From contig VNKQ01000007.1 in NCBI GenBank assembly GCA_016508695.1, forward strand, positions 310,001 through 374,000: DNA of 64,000 bases, in the 5' to 3' direction. The DNA comes from Hyphodiscus hymeniophilus (lineage: Eukaryota; Ascomycota; Leotiomycetes; Helotiales; Hyphodiscaceae). The notes below the pieces were generated by a model. The model did no database searches. It saw only the letters and a list, made by a program, of their open reading frames with translations, and was not told the DNA's origin. Below, in pieces: positions 1 through 11,400 of this stretch (positions within the stretch are counted from its first letter, which is position 1; every line of letters begins with the position of its first letter). A program made the position numbers and the translations under genes.

Positions 1-580
1 AGCAAGTATTGAGCCTTTGATAGACCAAGCTGGCTTTTGCTTGGATATGGCCTACAAGCTGCGCAACGAGTTTCTCTATAAGGAAAGCATGGTCTACGTG
101 GCAGGTGATTGGTGGGGTAATTGGGATAAGTGTTCCTATGACGATGAGCTCCGTCGGTGCATCACCATTGCGAACGCTGGTATTATGTTTCATCTCGACC
201 AGGTCAATAGGGAATTCTCCTGTATCTCCACCAGCAACCCAGATACAGACCCTCAAAACTCAAACTACATAGACTATGCCATATCTCAACGCATTCAACA
301 CCACACAAAGGAATGGAGAGAAAGGCGCGAATGCAAAAAAACACTCGCCAGTCTCTATGCAGCAATATGGGACGATCCTTTCGAGTTTGCACCAGTCGAT
401 CGAACCAACACCAAATCTGCACGCGAAAGGGTCCGACAAATTTTACGTCCACTTTTGAAAAACAACTTAGCTCTTGACAAGAACGCAAGGGCCGGTCAAG
501 GCGTTTACAGCGATTGCTTCTTAAGTGCAGAGGTAGCGGACGAGGACTTACCGTGGGACCCGAAGGAAACCGACTGGTGA
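1..580 (+). CDS. 3' part of an unrecognised protein-coding gene, cut by the window edge
   Basis: The reading frame is open from base 2 to a TGA at 578-580, giving about 192 residues with no visible start, so the gene begins outside the window. The visible part starts with an alpha-helical stretch (LDMAYKLRNEFLYKES) of the kind seen C-terminal to BTB/POZ domains in large fungal families, with a tryptophan-rich segment (AGDWWGNW) after it. The rest is polar and helical. No catalytic motif, signal peptide or membrane segment is visible. The BTB link is a weak resemblance only. It is convergent with the minus-strand gene that ends at 962. Confidence 0.55.
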   Translation, partial: ASIEPLIDQAGFCLDMAYKLRNEFLYKESMVYVAGDWWGNWDKCSYDDELRRCITIANAGIMFHLDQVNREFSCISTSNPDTDPQNSNYIDYAISQRIQHHTKEWRERRECKKTLASLYAAIWDDPFEFAPVDRTNTKSARERVRQILRPLLKNNLALDKNARAGQGVYSDCFLSAEVADEDLPWDPKETDW

Positions 581-961
581 AGGACAGGCTATCTGGTCAT
601 TTGTCCTACAATGTTGAAGCCTTGCTTGCAACCTCGTCGAGGCAAGGATCCGCCATGCACTGTAGAAAACATATTTGGCAAGCCGAAGTATTAGATTATA
701 GAGGGAATGAAGCAGCAGGCACTTGCCTCCATGTACCTAGTCTACATAGTTCCCTAGAAATCCTAAGATCAAGCCTTTAAATAGAGATCTCAAATCTTCA
801 CTTGATTTCATGAACGCAGATACAAGTAAGTCGTGGGTATATTCGTTCTCTTTTCGACGCTCGTAATGATCATCATAAAACATCTACATGCCGCTGCCCG
901 CTAAGTTCAAATGCAAAATCTCAGAGCCGCCGCTTTCATATGCTTTCAAAAGTGTAGGAGA
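581..961. other. Intergenic, convergent 3' ends
   Basis: This stretch lies between the stop of the partial gene at the left edge and the stop of the minus-strand modin-like gene. It should hold the two 3' untranslated regions. No coding frame or repeat stands out. Confidence 0.6.
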
Positions 962-2893
962 TTAGGATATAAAAATCGGCATGCGACTCCCCATCAAATC
1001 ACTCGGCACGATCTTAACATCCGCCTTATCGAAATCATGTAGCAGTAACCAACACAGCATCCTGAAGATCAGACTGATCCAGATCGTGTTCCGAACATCC
1101 TTTTCCTCTCTCGTAAGCGGTTTACCCTTCGCATCCAGATTCCCAATGACCGCTGGTCTGAGCTCATAGAAGTAGTGACTGAGAAGCATCTCTTCTTTGT
1201 TGGCGAGCACTATGGTGTTGAGGGGTGAGTCGGGATTGGAGAGGACTTCGAGGACGTTGTTCAGGTGTGCTACTACGACGCTGAGGATGACGGCTTGCTG
1301 GAGTCCGAGGAGGTACATGTCAACTTTGTCGACGGCGTCGTGGACGGCTTCGCGGCTCTCGATAGACAGGTAGGCTTCGTCAGCACAGCCAAGAGAGGAA
1401 ATTGTTTGCCATTGGGTAGATATGATGGTGATTGGATGGTCTGTTACAAATCCTTCGGCTGTTGAGGCCGCATTTAGTAATATTCTTGTCTTCTGAGGAC
1501 AAGGGACTGGGTTGTTTTGACTCCAAGACTGAGGGAAATTGGGAGACGAACCATCTAATAACTCCTTCAATTTGTCTTGGAAGACATGCATCAGACGTGC
1601 AATTTTCCACGCAGGTTTTCGGCCTACTTGCTTTACCATTGGGTCGCTCGTTGGATTTGGCAGCATTCTGAAGCTGGAACCACGGATCCGAAAGACTTTC
1701 CCCAACATTCCGATGATCTCGAAGGAGACTAGAACGCTATCAGCTCAGACCAATGGAAATGCTAGTGTAGAGGTCTTACCAGAGAAGATATGCTTGTGAT
1801 CCTGCTCATATCGCTTGATCGTCTCGGAGTGACAACCCAGAGACTCCAAAGTTGCCGCAACCTCGTCATTGGCCCCAAACACCAAATCTAAGCTCTGGGC
1901 GTCTTTCTCCCGTCTCAGGTACTCGTCATCTTCAAAAATGTTGGGCACAGTGCCAAATGCTAATTGCTTGATTTCTTCACATGGAATAACCCGGCGATCT
2001 GTAAATTCTGACTTTCCAGTGATGGAAAAGACAACCATGACCCCTAAGCCGTGGACGGTCGTCGAGGTCAGGATAAATCCATTCCCTTCCGCTCTGAGAT
2101 TCCATAAATTGGGGTCAAAAAGTTTCCAATACATGCCCATCACAGCTGCCATTTCTATCAAGTGACAGACTGCCGAAGTGGCATATGGCTTAGCAAATTG
2201 TCAGCGCCAGCCTAATTTCTAAGTCGGAGGTTGACGCTACCTTCGTGATAGATCCAGGCATGAAATCCCAAGACCTCGTCTTCTTCTGCATGCCGACGAC
2301 AAGCCTATAGTCCGGAGGCTTGATAATCCTGGCTGGATTTTTAGGCGGTGTCTTGACCATCTGATTCTTATCCCACTCCCTCGAATCTTCTTCTTCACGT
2401 TGCAGCATAGACAACAAGTTCACCCACGTAGCTCGCTCATCATCCGCCGTATGTACTCTTGAGATTTGGGCATCGACCTCCTTCTGTGCAGTTTTCCCCC
2501 GCACTTGCGTCTTGATATATGATTCGTCTGTCCCATCTATGTAGTATATGTCTCGCTCCTTGATCGGGCCACGTCTGTTCTCTGGCGAGGATAGGAATAT
2601 CACAGGCGTTTCGAACAAGACTTCGAACCGGAATTCGCTCCAGCGGATTCTTCGGCGTGTACCACTGGACCACTAGTTGGATGTTAGTATTTTGTGCTTC
2701 GGAGTTGATTCTGTGATCGAGGAGCATAAGGACTTCATACCAAACCCATCACAGAATCCGCACATCGACGATATCCCTCTGCATCGGAATAGTACTGCTG
2801 TAACACCTGGAGAACTGTTGAGACGAGGGCCACGAGCGAGACGATCAAAGCAACGAGTCCGAAGACATTTTGGTTGAGGTTATCGAAACCCAT
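962..2893 (-). CDS. Modin-like fungal membrane-anchored protein, four exons
   Basis: Exons on the minus strand are 2893-2741, 2672-2241, 2188-1780 and 1728-962. They join in frame to 586 residues ending at TAA 964-962. Splice signals include donors GTATGA, GTAGCG and GTAAGA and acceptors CTAG, TAAG and CTAG. The protein starts MGFDNLNQNVFGLVAL and has one hydrophobic segment at about residues 9-30, so it is probably an N-terminally anchored membrane protein. A conserved central part (WSEFRFEVLFETPVIFLSSP, then MPGSITKPYATSAVCHLIEM) resembles fungal proteins annotated as modin, a name linked to Podospora incompatibility genetics. The biochemical function is unknown. The last exon holds a conserved helical C-terminal half. 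The family name is recalled, not searched. Confidence 0.8.
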
Positions 2894-3507
2894 GGCGAGG
2901 CTGCGTCTTCAATCCACCAGATTCGCAAAGTATCGAGCTCAAATCATGCAATTGACATTCCATTAGCTAGCTGGGAGTAGCAGTGTATATATTCGTATAT
3001 CCGTACTTCGAATTGGTACCAGAAACAAACGGAGCAATGATGAAATGACTACGTTTGAAACGCTTGAAGTTGGGGGCGTCAAGATGCTCAGCCGCAGGTC
3101 ACTAGTGAGTGGCCTTGCTCCAGCCACGGGGCTAGACAGAGACACGGCATATTCTTACTGGAAGCCTCTGTTGTCGTGCGGTCTTCGCTAGAAAGGTCCG
3201 TAGAACATGGAGCATTTAGCAAGTCTTCGGATGGGGTTGTTCAACAGTGAAAGGCTTGAGGTTGGCGACCCAAATGTCAGCGAGGGAGAGCTAAGTTTAC
3301 AGCACTTCGTAGCGTGACTGGTCGGCAGTACCCGCCCGAGCACCCCCTGAATTCGCTTAAACTCTCTTGATTGTAATGTTCCAGATTCTCATGCTTGATG
3401 GGAGCAAGTCTTAAAGTTTGAATTCCATTCCTCATGACTACATTAGATAGAAGCGCTCAATCCTTCCAATACCATGCATAACTCCAAGCATACCCATACT
3501 CCCCGAT
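2894..3507. other. Intergenic, promoter of the modin-like gene
   Basis: It is flanked by the start of the modin-like gene and the stop of the wall-protein gene, both on the minus strand, so it holds the promoter of the former and the 3' region of the latter. No coding frame is convincing. Confidence 0.5.
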
Positions 3508-4522
3508 TTACAGAGCAATGATAACACCAACAAGGCCAACAATACCAGCCGCAGCTCCAGAAACCGCAGTCGGCATAGCAGCTCGGGCAGCAGAGGTAGC
3601 AGAGGACAAAGCACCACTCGCCCCCGAAGCAATTGTCGAGATCACTCCACCACCACCTGTAGAGACCTTGCTCACAACACTGGACCCTTCAGTAGCAATC
3701 GTTGATACCACTCCACCGCCGCCTGTAGAGATCTTGCTCACAACACTAGAGCCTCCAGTGGCAATTGTTGATACAACTCCACTCCCACCCGAAGATATCT
3801 CACTCACAATGCTGGAGCCGCCAGAGACAATTGTGGTGAACACGCCAACTGCTCCACTTGTGATCGTTGACTCGACACCTCCTGCTCCGCTTGTGATCTT
3901 CGTGGCTACGCTTCCCCCTCCTACAACGATCGTGGAGAAGACGGACGTTACACCGGATACCACCTCGGTCGTAAGAGTAGAGTAGGTGCTGGAGGCACCA
4001 GAACCGGCACCTGTAGTGGTCGTACTGAGAGATATGTTAACTAGAATGAATTGGACGACTGGGCATTGCTTACGAGGTGACAGTGGTCGCAGAGACAGAG
4101 GTCGTGGCACTCGTGGTATAAGTAGAGCCGACCGAATTTGTCGTGGTGACCGGGACAACGATTGGAACCAGACTCGCCCCTGAGCTAGAAGCAGGGCCGC
4201 GCAAGGCACTGATATCGCCCTCCAAAGCAGCAATCTGGCTTGTGTATCCAGAAGGAACTGCGGATGCGAACCAATCGGGAATACTGCTTGCCAACAAGGC
4301 ATCATAGATCAAAGATTTCGCATCTCCAGTGACTTTTGCGACGCTAGCAGCGGAACTGACAGAAGACTCCAGTGCTGGTAGAGCGGCGGAGGGGATATAT
4401 TTGGAAACCAATTCGCTAGCGGCAGATGTGAACTGCGCTGCGTCGGTTGCTTGACGCTTCTCTTCCGGATTTGCGAAAGCGGCAGTGCTCAAAAGAGCGA
4501 CAGTGAGGATTGAAGAGAGCAT
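3508..4522 (-). CDS. Repeat-rich, probably GPI-anchored cell-wall protein
   Basis: Two exons (4522-4074 and 4024-3508; donor GTAAGC, acceptor TCAG) give 321 residues. A signal peptide is clear at residues 1-17 (MLSSILTVALLSTAAFA), and a KR dipeptide at about residues 22-23 could be a Kex2 site. Residues 25-115 form a helical domain. From about residue 120 the protein is Ser/Thr/Gly-rich, with an imperfect tandem repeat of about 20 residues (units such as GGGGVVSTIATGGSSVVSKI) that is likely O-glycosylated. The C-terminus is a hydrophobic tail (IVGLVGVIIAL) after small residues, as expected for a GPI signal. It is probably secreted to the wall or plasma membrane. The specific role is unknown. 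Confidence 0.8.
3600..3900. repeat. Tandem repeat inside the wall-protein gene
   Basis: Near-identical blocks with Ser-Thr-Ile-Ala-Thr-Gly-Gly-Ser-Ser-Val-Val motifs recur about every 60 bases (for example around 3660-3710, 3720-3770 and 3780-3830 on the plus strand). The unit length is a multiple of three, so copy-number changes would keep the frame. Confidence 0.65.
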
Positions 4523-6143
4523 GATGAGAAGTAACGGGTATTATGTACTTTAAGAAACTGGGTATAGACAATGCAAATGCGACGGGGACGAGGAAGAAAA
4601 ACTAAATTTTGCTGCAGCAGAGGTGATTAATTTATGAGAAGGCCTTAGAAGGTCCATTCCAAGGTTGGGACAACATCCAACATATTGCCAGCGGCAAGGA
4701 ACAATCGAAAGCAGAAGCTGGAGGACTGGGATATATTCAAGGTACAGATCATGGCTTAACCAATGTGCTACCTCGTTTGTGCGAGTTTGGGCTGGGAAAT
4801 ACTAGAACCAGGGCAAGATGCCTGTAGTTTCTTTGAAAATGAGCATGCAATTTGACGGAAACCATGCTCAAAACCTTGTTTTGAAGCCGATGATGGGTTT
4901 AGCGAGGCTGGGGATTTAACCCCGCGGTGGCGCACAGATGTGGCTAAAGACGTAATCAGATCGCAAGAAATATCTGGCGATTAAAAAGAAGATACATTGT
5001 GGGCTTTGATATCTCGACTTTCATGTTGAGCAAGGTCCCAGTCGAGTAGGAATTCCGAATCTGAAGGAAGATAATAAGGGGGGGGGGGAAGGGAGGAATG
5101 GAGAGTCACGTGACCGTGACATCATAGGAGGGGCTGACTTACTAGGTATTCCGCACCGTCCAAAGATTCTGAGCGACGAGGTTTATAGAGATATTGCATT
5201 GAAGAGAGAGGGACTAACTTCTGATGTCGATGGAGCCTGATGGCATGCGGTAATTGCTGCGTGGGAGTCCTAACAGTTGCATGACCTACGTCTCAGCTAT
5301 CGAGGCGCAGTATGAGACCTTTGGAGCACATGTTTTCGGTGTGCAGCCACCTGGACCTGACAGCGGCAAAAGGACGAGGACTCCTCTAGTTGCCGTCCAT
5401 GGGAGTTGTGTTGTACCCTTATTCGTGGCGTGAAATGTATGGTTGCGCTGCAAAAAGCCGAGGGTTCCTATCATTTTTTCAATATTGAGGCTTGATATAC
5501 GCCTATGAGCCCATGCATGACGTTGAAAAAGCAAAAAAGAGTACAAGAGACTTGCAGAGAGAGTTTTCATTCGAATGGAAGGACCTGTTCAAGGGAAAGG
5601 GAGTTCACAGCAGGCGACAAACCTTTGGGGGGACCTTTTCCCTGCATAATGATGGCGCGGTGGTTCAGCTGGGCAATCGAGGCTGTCAAACCACGGAACA
5701 GTCAACATCAGTAGATGATTCGAAGAAAATCGAAAGAAAAATGTGGATTTAACCTTGCATCTTGTGCTGGGTGCATGCGAATTGTGAATTAGCCCAACCC
5801 ACTCAAACCCAACAGCAAATTGGCTCTGAAGGCAAATAAAACCAGGTCTCCAGTACTCGGCCTTCCCAGCCTCCCACACCGCAACACCACAGAACTCCCC
5901 TCTCTTCGACCCACCCTTACTCGTCGTCATCCAACATCACCTTTTCACGTTTGCATTCTCTTGCCTTTACGATTGCATCAACTTTACGATTTACGATAAC
6001 GACTCAGACTCACCTCGCATTGTTCTTGATTTGGAAATCTTCTACGAGCATCACAAGAGTTTTAGGAACCTAAATTCTAGTGCCTCCATCAAACTTGACA
6101 CGCACGGCAAGGACGACCATCGTCGCAAAGCTCAACTTTCGTC
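4523..6143. other. Divergent promoter region between the wall-protein gene and the DUF3824-like gene
   Basis: This 1.6-kb interval lies upstream of both flanking genes. It holds an 11-base G run at 5078-5088. A strongly pyrimidine-rich leader at about 5860-6020 looks like the transcription start area of the plus-strand gene. Several frames of 70-110 codons exist on both strands, but they lack splice logic and family motifs. Confidence 0.5.
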
Positions 6144-8405
6144 ATGTCGGCCGTCGACCCTTATGAGTACGACGAACCTCGGAGACACCGATCATCTCGC
6201 CATAAAGATCGAAGAGATGACCGCGAACCTCGATATGTCGAAACCCAAGAAACCTACATTCGAGGACCTGCAGGCGCACCCCTCGCTCCCGATCCTCCCT
6301 ACGCCACATCTCGAACGACCGACCTGATGCGCCGACCGGATCGCCAGGACAGTGATTTATCAATCGAAGAGGTTAGAAGGGACTTCCCGCCACCTGGAGC
6401 CGCTGGATATGTTCAACAGCGTTCCATGGTTCGAGATGATCGGTACGGCCCGCCAGTTCGTTCTCGCTCAGCCGAACGCGGTGCGTATCTCGATCCACGA
6501 GACGAACGACGCAGTCGCAAATCTACAACCTACGAAGAACGCACAACCGAACCTCGTCGTCGCTCGCTTTCCCGAAATCAGAAGATCATTGCTGGCGTTG
6601 CTGGCGCTGCCCTTGCTGTTGGTAGCAAGGAATTGTTCGATCGCAGAAAAGCGCATGGTCAGCCAGTGTCTCGCAATGCCCTCCAGACAGCGGCGATTGG
6701 GGCAGCAGGCGCATTTGCAGGTTATGAAGCCACTGAACTCTACGCTAAGCATGCCGGAGGAAAAGAAGAGAAGACAAAGACTCATGTCGCTCATCGTGGA
6801 AGAAATGGAGAGGTAGCCGAGTACTATTCTTCCGACGAAGAACCAGAAGAGAAACCAAAGAAGAGCCGACGCAAATCTATTGTTGAAGGCGCACTGGGCC
6901 TTGCAGGATTAGGAGCTGCTGCGAAGGCTGCTGGAGGCGGCAGAGATAAGAGTCGCAGTCGACGGGGAAGTCCGGATAGTTTCACATCAAGAAGATCTGG
7001 TAGATCGCGATCTCGAGGAGGCCGAGGCAAGTCCCCAGAAGGAGCTGCGAAGTTCCAACAAGCTGCAAAGGCTGCTCTATTAGCTGGAGCTACCGAAGCC
7101 TTCCGAGTCCGGAAGGAGCCAGGTGGATGGGGAGGGGCTAAAGGCAAGCGCATTCTCACCGCGGCTATTGGAGCTGGTAGTATCGATGCAGCGGCAGACA
7201 GAGATCCAGATCACAAGAGCAAACGCCATATTCTCGAGGCGGTTGTAGGTGGTCTAGCGGGAAATCGACTAATTAATGGATCGAGAAGCAATGTGGAGGA
7301 CGATAACCGTTCGAGGAGAGGAAGCTCACGATCACGATCAAGGGGACCTTCTGGTGGTGGAGGAGGGGCTGGTCTCGCTGCTCTTGCAACTGCTGGACTG
7401 GGTGCGTTGGCTGCAAAGAAATTCTCAGACCGATCACGATCCCGATCTCGAGGAGGTGATCGCCGTCGAAGAGACAGTCCAGACTCATACGATAGCCGCA
7501 GTCCATCCCCTGATCGTCGTCACAAAAGAAGCAAGAGTGTTACAGACTACGCCAGAAAGGGGCTTGCGGCTCTAGGTATTGGAGAGGCGGCTGGAGCTGC
7601 AGATGATCACGATCGTAGACGATCAGAGGTCGTTGAAGAAACCCATGTCCACAGATCCTCCCGACGAAGACGCAGCCCAGATGATGATTACGATGACAGA
7701 CGTGGCTCAACTCGAGATGGCGGGTATGCTCGAGATAGGGGCGATCCATACGGAGATCCTCGCTATGCAGACTCACGCTCCAGCGTAGGCGGAGGTTCAA
7801 CAAGAAATGGAGGCGGCCGACGAAGCGATGCGCGAGCGAAGGATGGACGGAAGAACAAGCGTATTGCCGAAGGAAAGCAAGATCCTTCAGACTCGGAGAG
7901 CAGTTTAGGCTCCTCATCAGGCGATGAGAAGCGTATCAAGAAGATGAAAGGTAAGCAACTCATCACTGCTGGTTTGGCCACTGTTGCAACTATCCACGCG
8001 GCGCACAATATCTATCAGAGCATGGAGAAGCGTGAAGCACGTCACAAAGCAGTGCAGGAGGGCGAGATGACTCCCGAGGAAGCGCGCAAGCTTAAAGCGA
8101 AAGCCACGCTGCAAGATGCAGCATCAGTTGGCATCGCAGCGCTGGGAATCAAAGGAGCTATCTCTGAAATCAAGGAGGCCAACGAGATGCGACATGAAAC
8201 CCGAGAATTCCGAGAAAAGAAAGAGGAGCGACACAAGAAGCGTCTTGAGCGGCAGAAGAAGTTAAAGGAGGGCGGTAGTGGAGGAGGCCGACGAAGACCT
8301 AATGACGCTGATCCTCGCTATAACGACGGTCCACGCTATCTTGACGGCAACCCATACTCTGCTGGCGCTCTACCCGCACCTCCTGTTGGTTACAATGGAC
8401 GATAG
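6144..8405 (+). CDS. RS-rich, glycine-zipper protein, DUF3824-like
   Basis: A single exon of 753 residues starts at an ATG after a pyrimidine-rich leader. The sequence alternates Arg/Ser- and Asp-rich charged stretches (RSRSRGG, SRSRSR) with repeated short Gly/Ala-rich hydrophobic segments, for example GVAGAALAVGSKELFDRR at about 150, AAIGAAGAFAGYEATELY at about 185, GLAALATAGLGALAAKKF at about 410 and KQLITAGLATVATIHAAHNI at about 610. These look like glycine zippers that may pack in membranes or oligomers. The C-terminus is a long Lys/Glu/Arg helix, probably a coiled coil, then a Pro/Gly/Tyr tail. This layout fits the fungal DUF3824 family, whose function is unknown. No enzymatic motif is seen. 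Confidence 0.8.
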   Translation: MSAVDPYEYDEPRRHRSSRHKDRRDDREPRYVETQETYIRGPAGAPLAPDPPYATSRTTDLMRRPDRQDSDLSIEEVRRDFPPPGAAGYVQQRSMVRDDRYGPPVRSRSAERGAYLDPRDERRSRKSTTYEERTTEPRRRSLSRNQKIIAGVAGAALAVGSKELFDRRKAHGQPVSRNALQTAAIGAAGAFAGYEATELYAKHAGGKEEKTKTHVAHRGRNGEVAEYYSSDEEPEEKPKKSRRKSIVEGALGLAGLGAAAKAAGGGRDKSRSRRGSPDSFTSRRSGRSRSRGGRGKSPEGAAKFQQAAKAALLAGATEAFRVRKEPGGWGGAKGKRILTAAIGAGSIDAAADRDPDHKSKRHILEAVVGGLAGNRLINGSRSNVEDDNRSRRGSSRSRSRGPSGGGGGAGLAALATAGLGALAAKKFSDRSRSRSRGGDRRRRDSPDSYDSRSPSPDRRHKRSKSVTDYARKGLAALGIGEAAGAADDHDRRRSEVVEETHVHRSSRRRRSPDDDYDDRRGSTRDGGYARDRGDPYGDPRYADSRSSVGGGSTRNGGGRRSDARAKDGRKNKRIAEGKQDPSDSESSLGSSSGDEKRIKKMKGKQLITAGLATVATIHAAHNIYQSMEKREARHKAVQEGEMTPEEARKLKAKATLQDAASVGIAALGIKGAISEIKEANEMRHETREFREKKEERHKKRLERQKKLKEGGSGGGRRRPNDADPRYNDGPRYLDGNPYSAGALPAPPVGYNGR

Positions 8406-11400
8406 ATCCTTTCTTATGGCAACAACTCCTACGGCGACGTGCCAACGTCATCCTTTCTTACGAAGTAACGAGACAATGAGACATGGTCACGAAATCATGA
8501 TGGGACCCCCTTCACGCACACACCATGCCTGATTTGATATCGGGCGCGCTTTTTCGTTACATGTCATTTCCTTTGGGCGTTCGTTGCAAGACTTTTCAAT
8601 AGAGCAGCCAGAGCAAAGCAAAGCAAAGCAAGCACAACTCCTTGCATAAAGAATGAGAACTGATTTTATCCACTTTTCCACAGCTCCCCGCTACTAGGTA
8701 CTGTAGCAATGCAAGTGACCTGCGTCAACGCAAGCTTGTACTTGTAACGCCTAGCGCCGTCCCCCTTTCACAATCACCACAATCACAATTACAACCACAC
8801 ACATCGGAACATCGGAACATCGGAACACGGCGTACACGGCCAGATAGGAGGGTAATCTTGCGGGGAGGCACGGGGCCTTAGGGATAGGTACATTAGTTCT
8901 TTTTTTGCTTGTCATGGACGGGGTGGGACAATCGTATGGCATGGGTATGGGGGGAGGACGGAAAGGGCGCGCTTAACGAATCTCCTCTTTTTTTTTTCCT
9001 TCACTTGTCCCGGTGGGTTAGTATTGTATACCTGGTAGTAATATTACGACGAGCTTCGTTCCGCAACCAGCGAATCGGAAGAGTCTTGCAATGGCGGTAA
9101 GGGACGTTCGTGGCTAATTCCTACTTATCAACGTGTCCCAGACTTCCCAGACCTAGCGGGATGATAACGTGGCGTTGTAACTGCCGCTCGCTGGAAAGCT
9201 TGAATTCGAATGCGTGCGAAAAGATGAAACGATGCTCGTGCCGTTGATTCGGCGGTGCGCCGGTGAGGTGAGCGGTTGGTGGTGAGTGAGGTGGGATCGA
9301 TTCGGGGTCTGTGAGTGTGAGTGTGAGGGGTGTTTGGTGGATGGGAAAAGAGATGCACGATGCCGTCATTCCTTCGGGCCGTGCAGGCGTCCTGTACTGT
9401 AGTCTGTACGATAACGATTCGCTTGAGCTCTCCACCGTGATATCGTGTGCGACAGTAGTGCGAGTGAGGATGAATGAATCGAGGATAAAATCGAGGGACG
9501 AAGGTGGGCGATCAAACCCTTGGTGAGGGAGCGGACCTTCCCTTCCCTTCTCCGTTGGCTGGGCATGTTGATAGTAAACCTTTATGAGGGCGGCCATTGC
9601 ATTGTGAGATTTTATCGTGTCGATGAACTGTGACCTTGCAGCTGGCGGAACCCTATCGGAAGCTTTGGGACGAGCAGGGAAATACTCGAGTCAGCTTCAC
9701 TGGTTGGAAAGTTGGTAGGCGGGTTTGGCAGGGGTGATGTGCCTCTTTGGGAAGAGGAAATGTTCTTAGAAGTGATTTATTTTTTGTGAATTAAGGGAGG
9801 GGCTCTTCTCAAACGCTCTCTGCTCCTCACAGATGAGATCTGATGCTCGGCTTTGTGGGAGTCTTCCTATCTGAGAGCATCTCTTAGACTTGGTGGCCGA
9901 ACTGTCCGGTGTGTCCGGTTCTTCGGCGGCACGGTACAGGATTGACTGCTTCTGGGGTTGTAGAATCTTTGTTGATCCAGTCAAGACCCTGAACGTAAGG
10001 GTCGTTGCTATGGGAGGATTTGGGAGAAAGCTGGTTCTTTGTTCGTAATCGATGAGGGAACCACATCATCTTTATTCGTACGGCAGGATCTGTCTACAGC
10101 CAAACCTCGCTGGGGACTTGATCGCTCGAACATTCTGAACGGTTCGGCCTCAAAGCAGATGCAAACTTGTTCAACGGCCTGAAGAAGATAGACTGCCGTT
10201 TCCTGCTCTAATTGTGTAGTATTTTCATTCAGCGATATGGATGTCGAAGTGCGTTCTTGTAGCGGAGTCGAATGCCAAATACCCCGCCAATACCGAGCTC
10301 TTCAGGGCTCGTCTACTCGTCTCGTCCGAACGGGATTGGATCTTTTTCAGTGACTTGATACACCCAGCTCATCCTTTATAAAAGAACCTCGAAACAACCG
10401 GTCAATCAAATAAATGATCGAATCTCGAATCTCGAGGTTTTATGCCAAGACGGACCGGGCCTCTCGTCTGGAGCATGTAGGTAGTAATTAGCGTCGGAGG
10501 AAGGGTCCAAGACGCCGATACGGTGCATCAAAGCTTGATCGAATCACCAGCAGTTCCAACGCCGACGACGAGCACAGCATGAGTGCATTCGGAGGTCCTG
10601 GAGGTCGGCAGATCAATAGCAAACCTTCCCCGTAAGCTGGCGTCTCGTGTTCCACCGAAAGAGGAGGTGCTGATCAGTACGCAGACCTGAGCGCGGAAGC
10701 TTTCCTCTCGATCACGATGGTGAGATCACGCTTGACTCTTTAAACTATTCCCCGATCCGGCGTGGGGGGTTGAGAAGAGTGGCTTGAGGCTGATGTGATT
10801 GCGCGTGTAGGGGAATGCAAGGACGTTATGATGGGATATCTGGGGTGCATGAAGAGGAATAAGGGCATGAATGATCCCGAGTGTAGGAATCTGGCGAAAT
10901 CATACTTGGCTTGTCGGATGGATAGGTGTGTGGACTCACCACCTCGTCGTGTGGGTGGCGGGCTGATGGTGTGATAGGAATCTTATGGCGAAGGACGAGT
11001 TCAAGAACTTGGGCTTTGGTGAGGAGAAACCGGTGGAGAAGAAGGATCATGGGGATGAGGGGAAGAAGGGTGAATTGAGATGGTAGTGGAGGAAGGGTCT
11101 TGAGACGGCGGTGAAGGTGTAACGATATGGGAGCTGCATTGGCAGGCGTTATGGTGACTCTGAGCATTTGATGGCAGCCTGTGTTATGAAGCAGAAGCTG
11201 CAGAATATTAGAAATGTTACCCAGTGGCTCACATTTTCTTGACACCGACACTTCGCTGATACTAGATGTTGCAATCCTAGTATCTGTACAGCGACTGGGA
11301 AACCCCCTCCTCTTTTGAGATCGTCTATTCTCCAAGATCAGAATTGATCAGTGGCTCAATTCGCCAAAGCTCTTGATATAACTTACAGTTCTCTTGTAAG

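Noticed and set aside
3518..3985. 155-codon plus-strand frame opposite the wall-protein gene
   Set aside because: It is the antisense shadow of the Ser/Thr/Gly repeat. The sense frame has a signal peptide, an intron and a GPI signal.
5286..5930. Overlapping frames of 86-113 codons on both strands
   Set aside because: They overlap each other, have no motifs or splice partners, and lie in the promoter region of the DUF3824-like gene.
9121..9597. 158-codon minus-strand frame
   Set aside because: Composition is low-complexity and no domain or signal is visible; three frames are open together here.
10826..11335. 169-codon minus-strand frame
   Set aside because: It has no homology-like segments and no intron structure; codon composition looks random.
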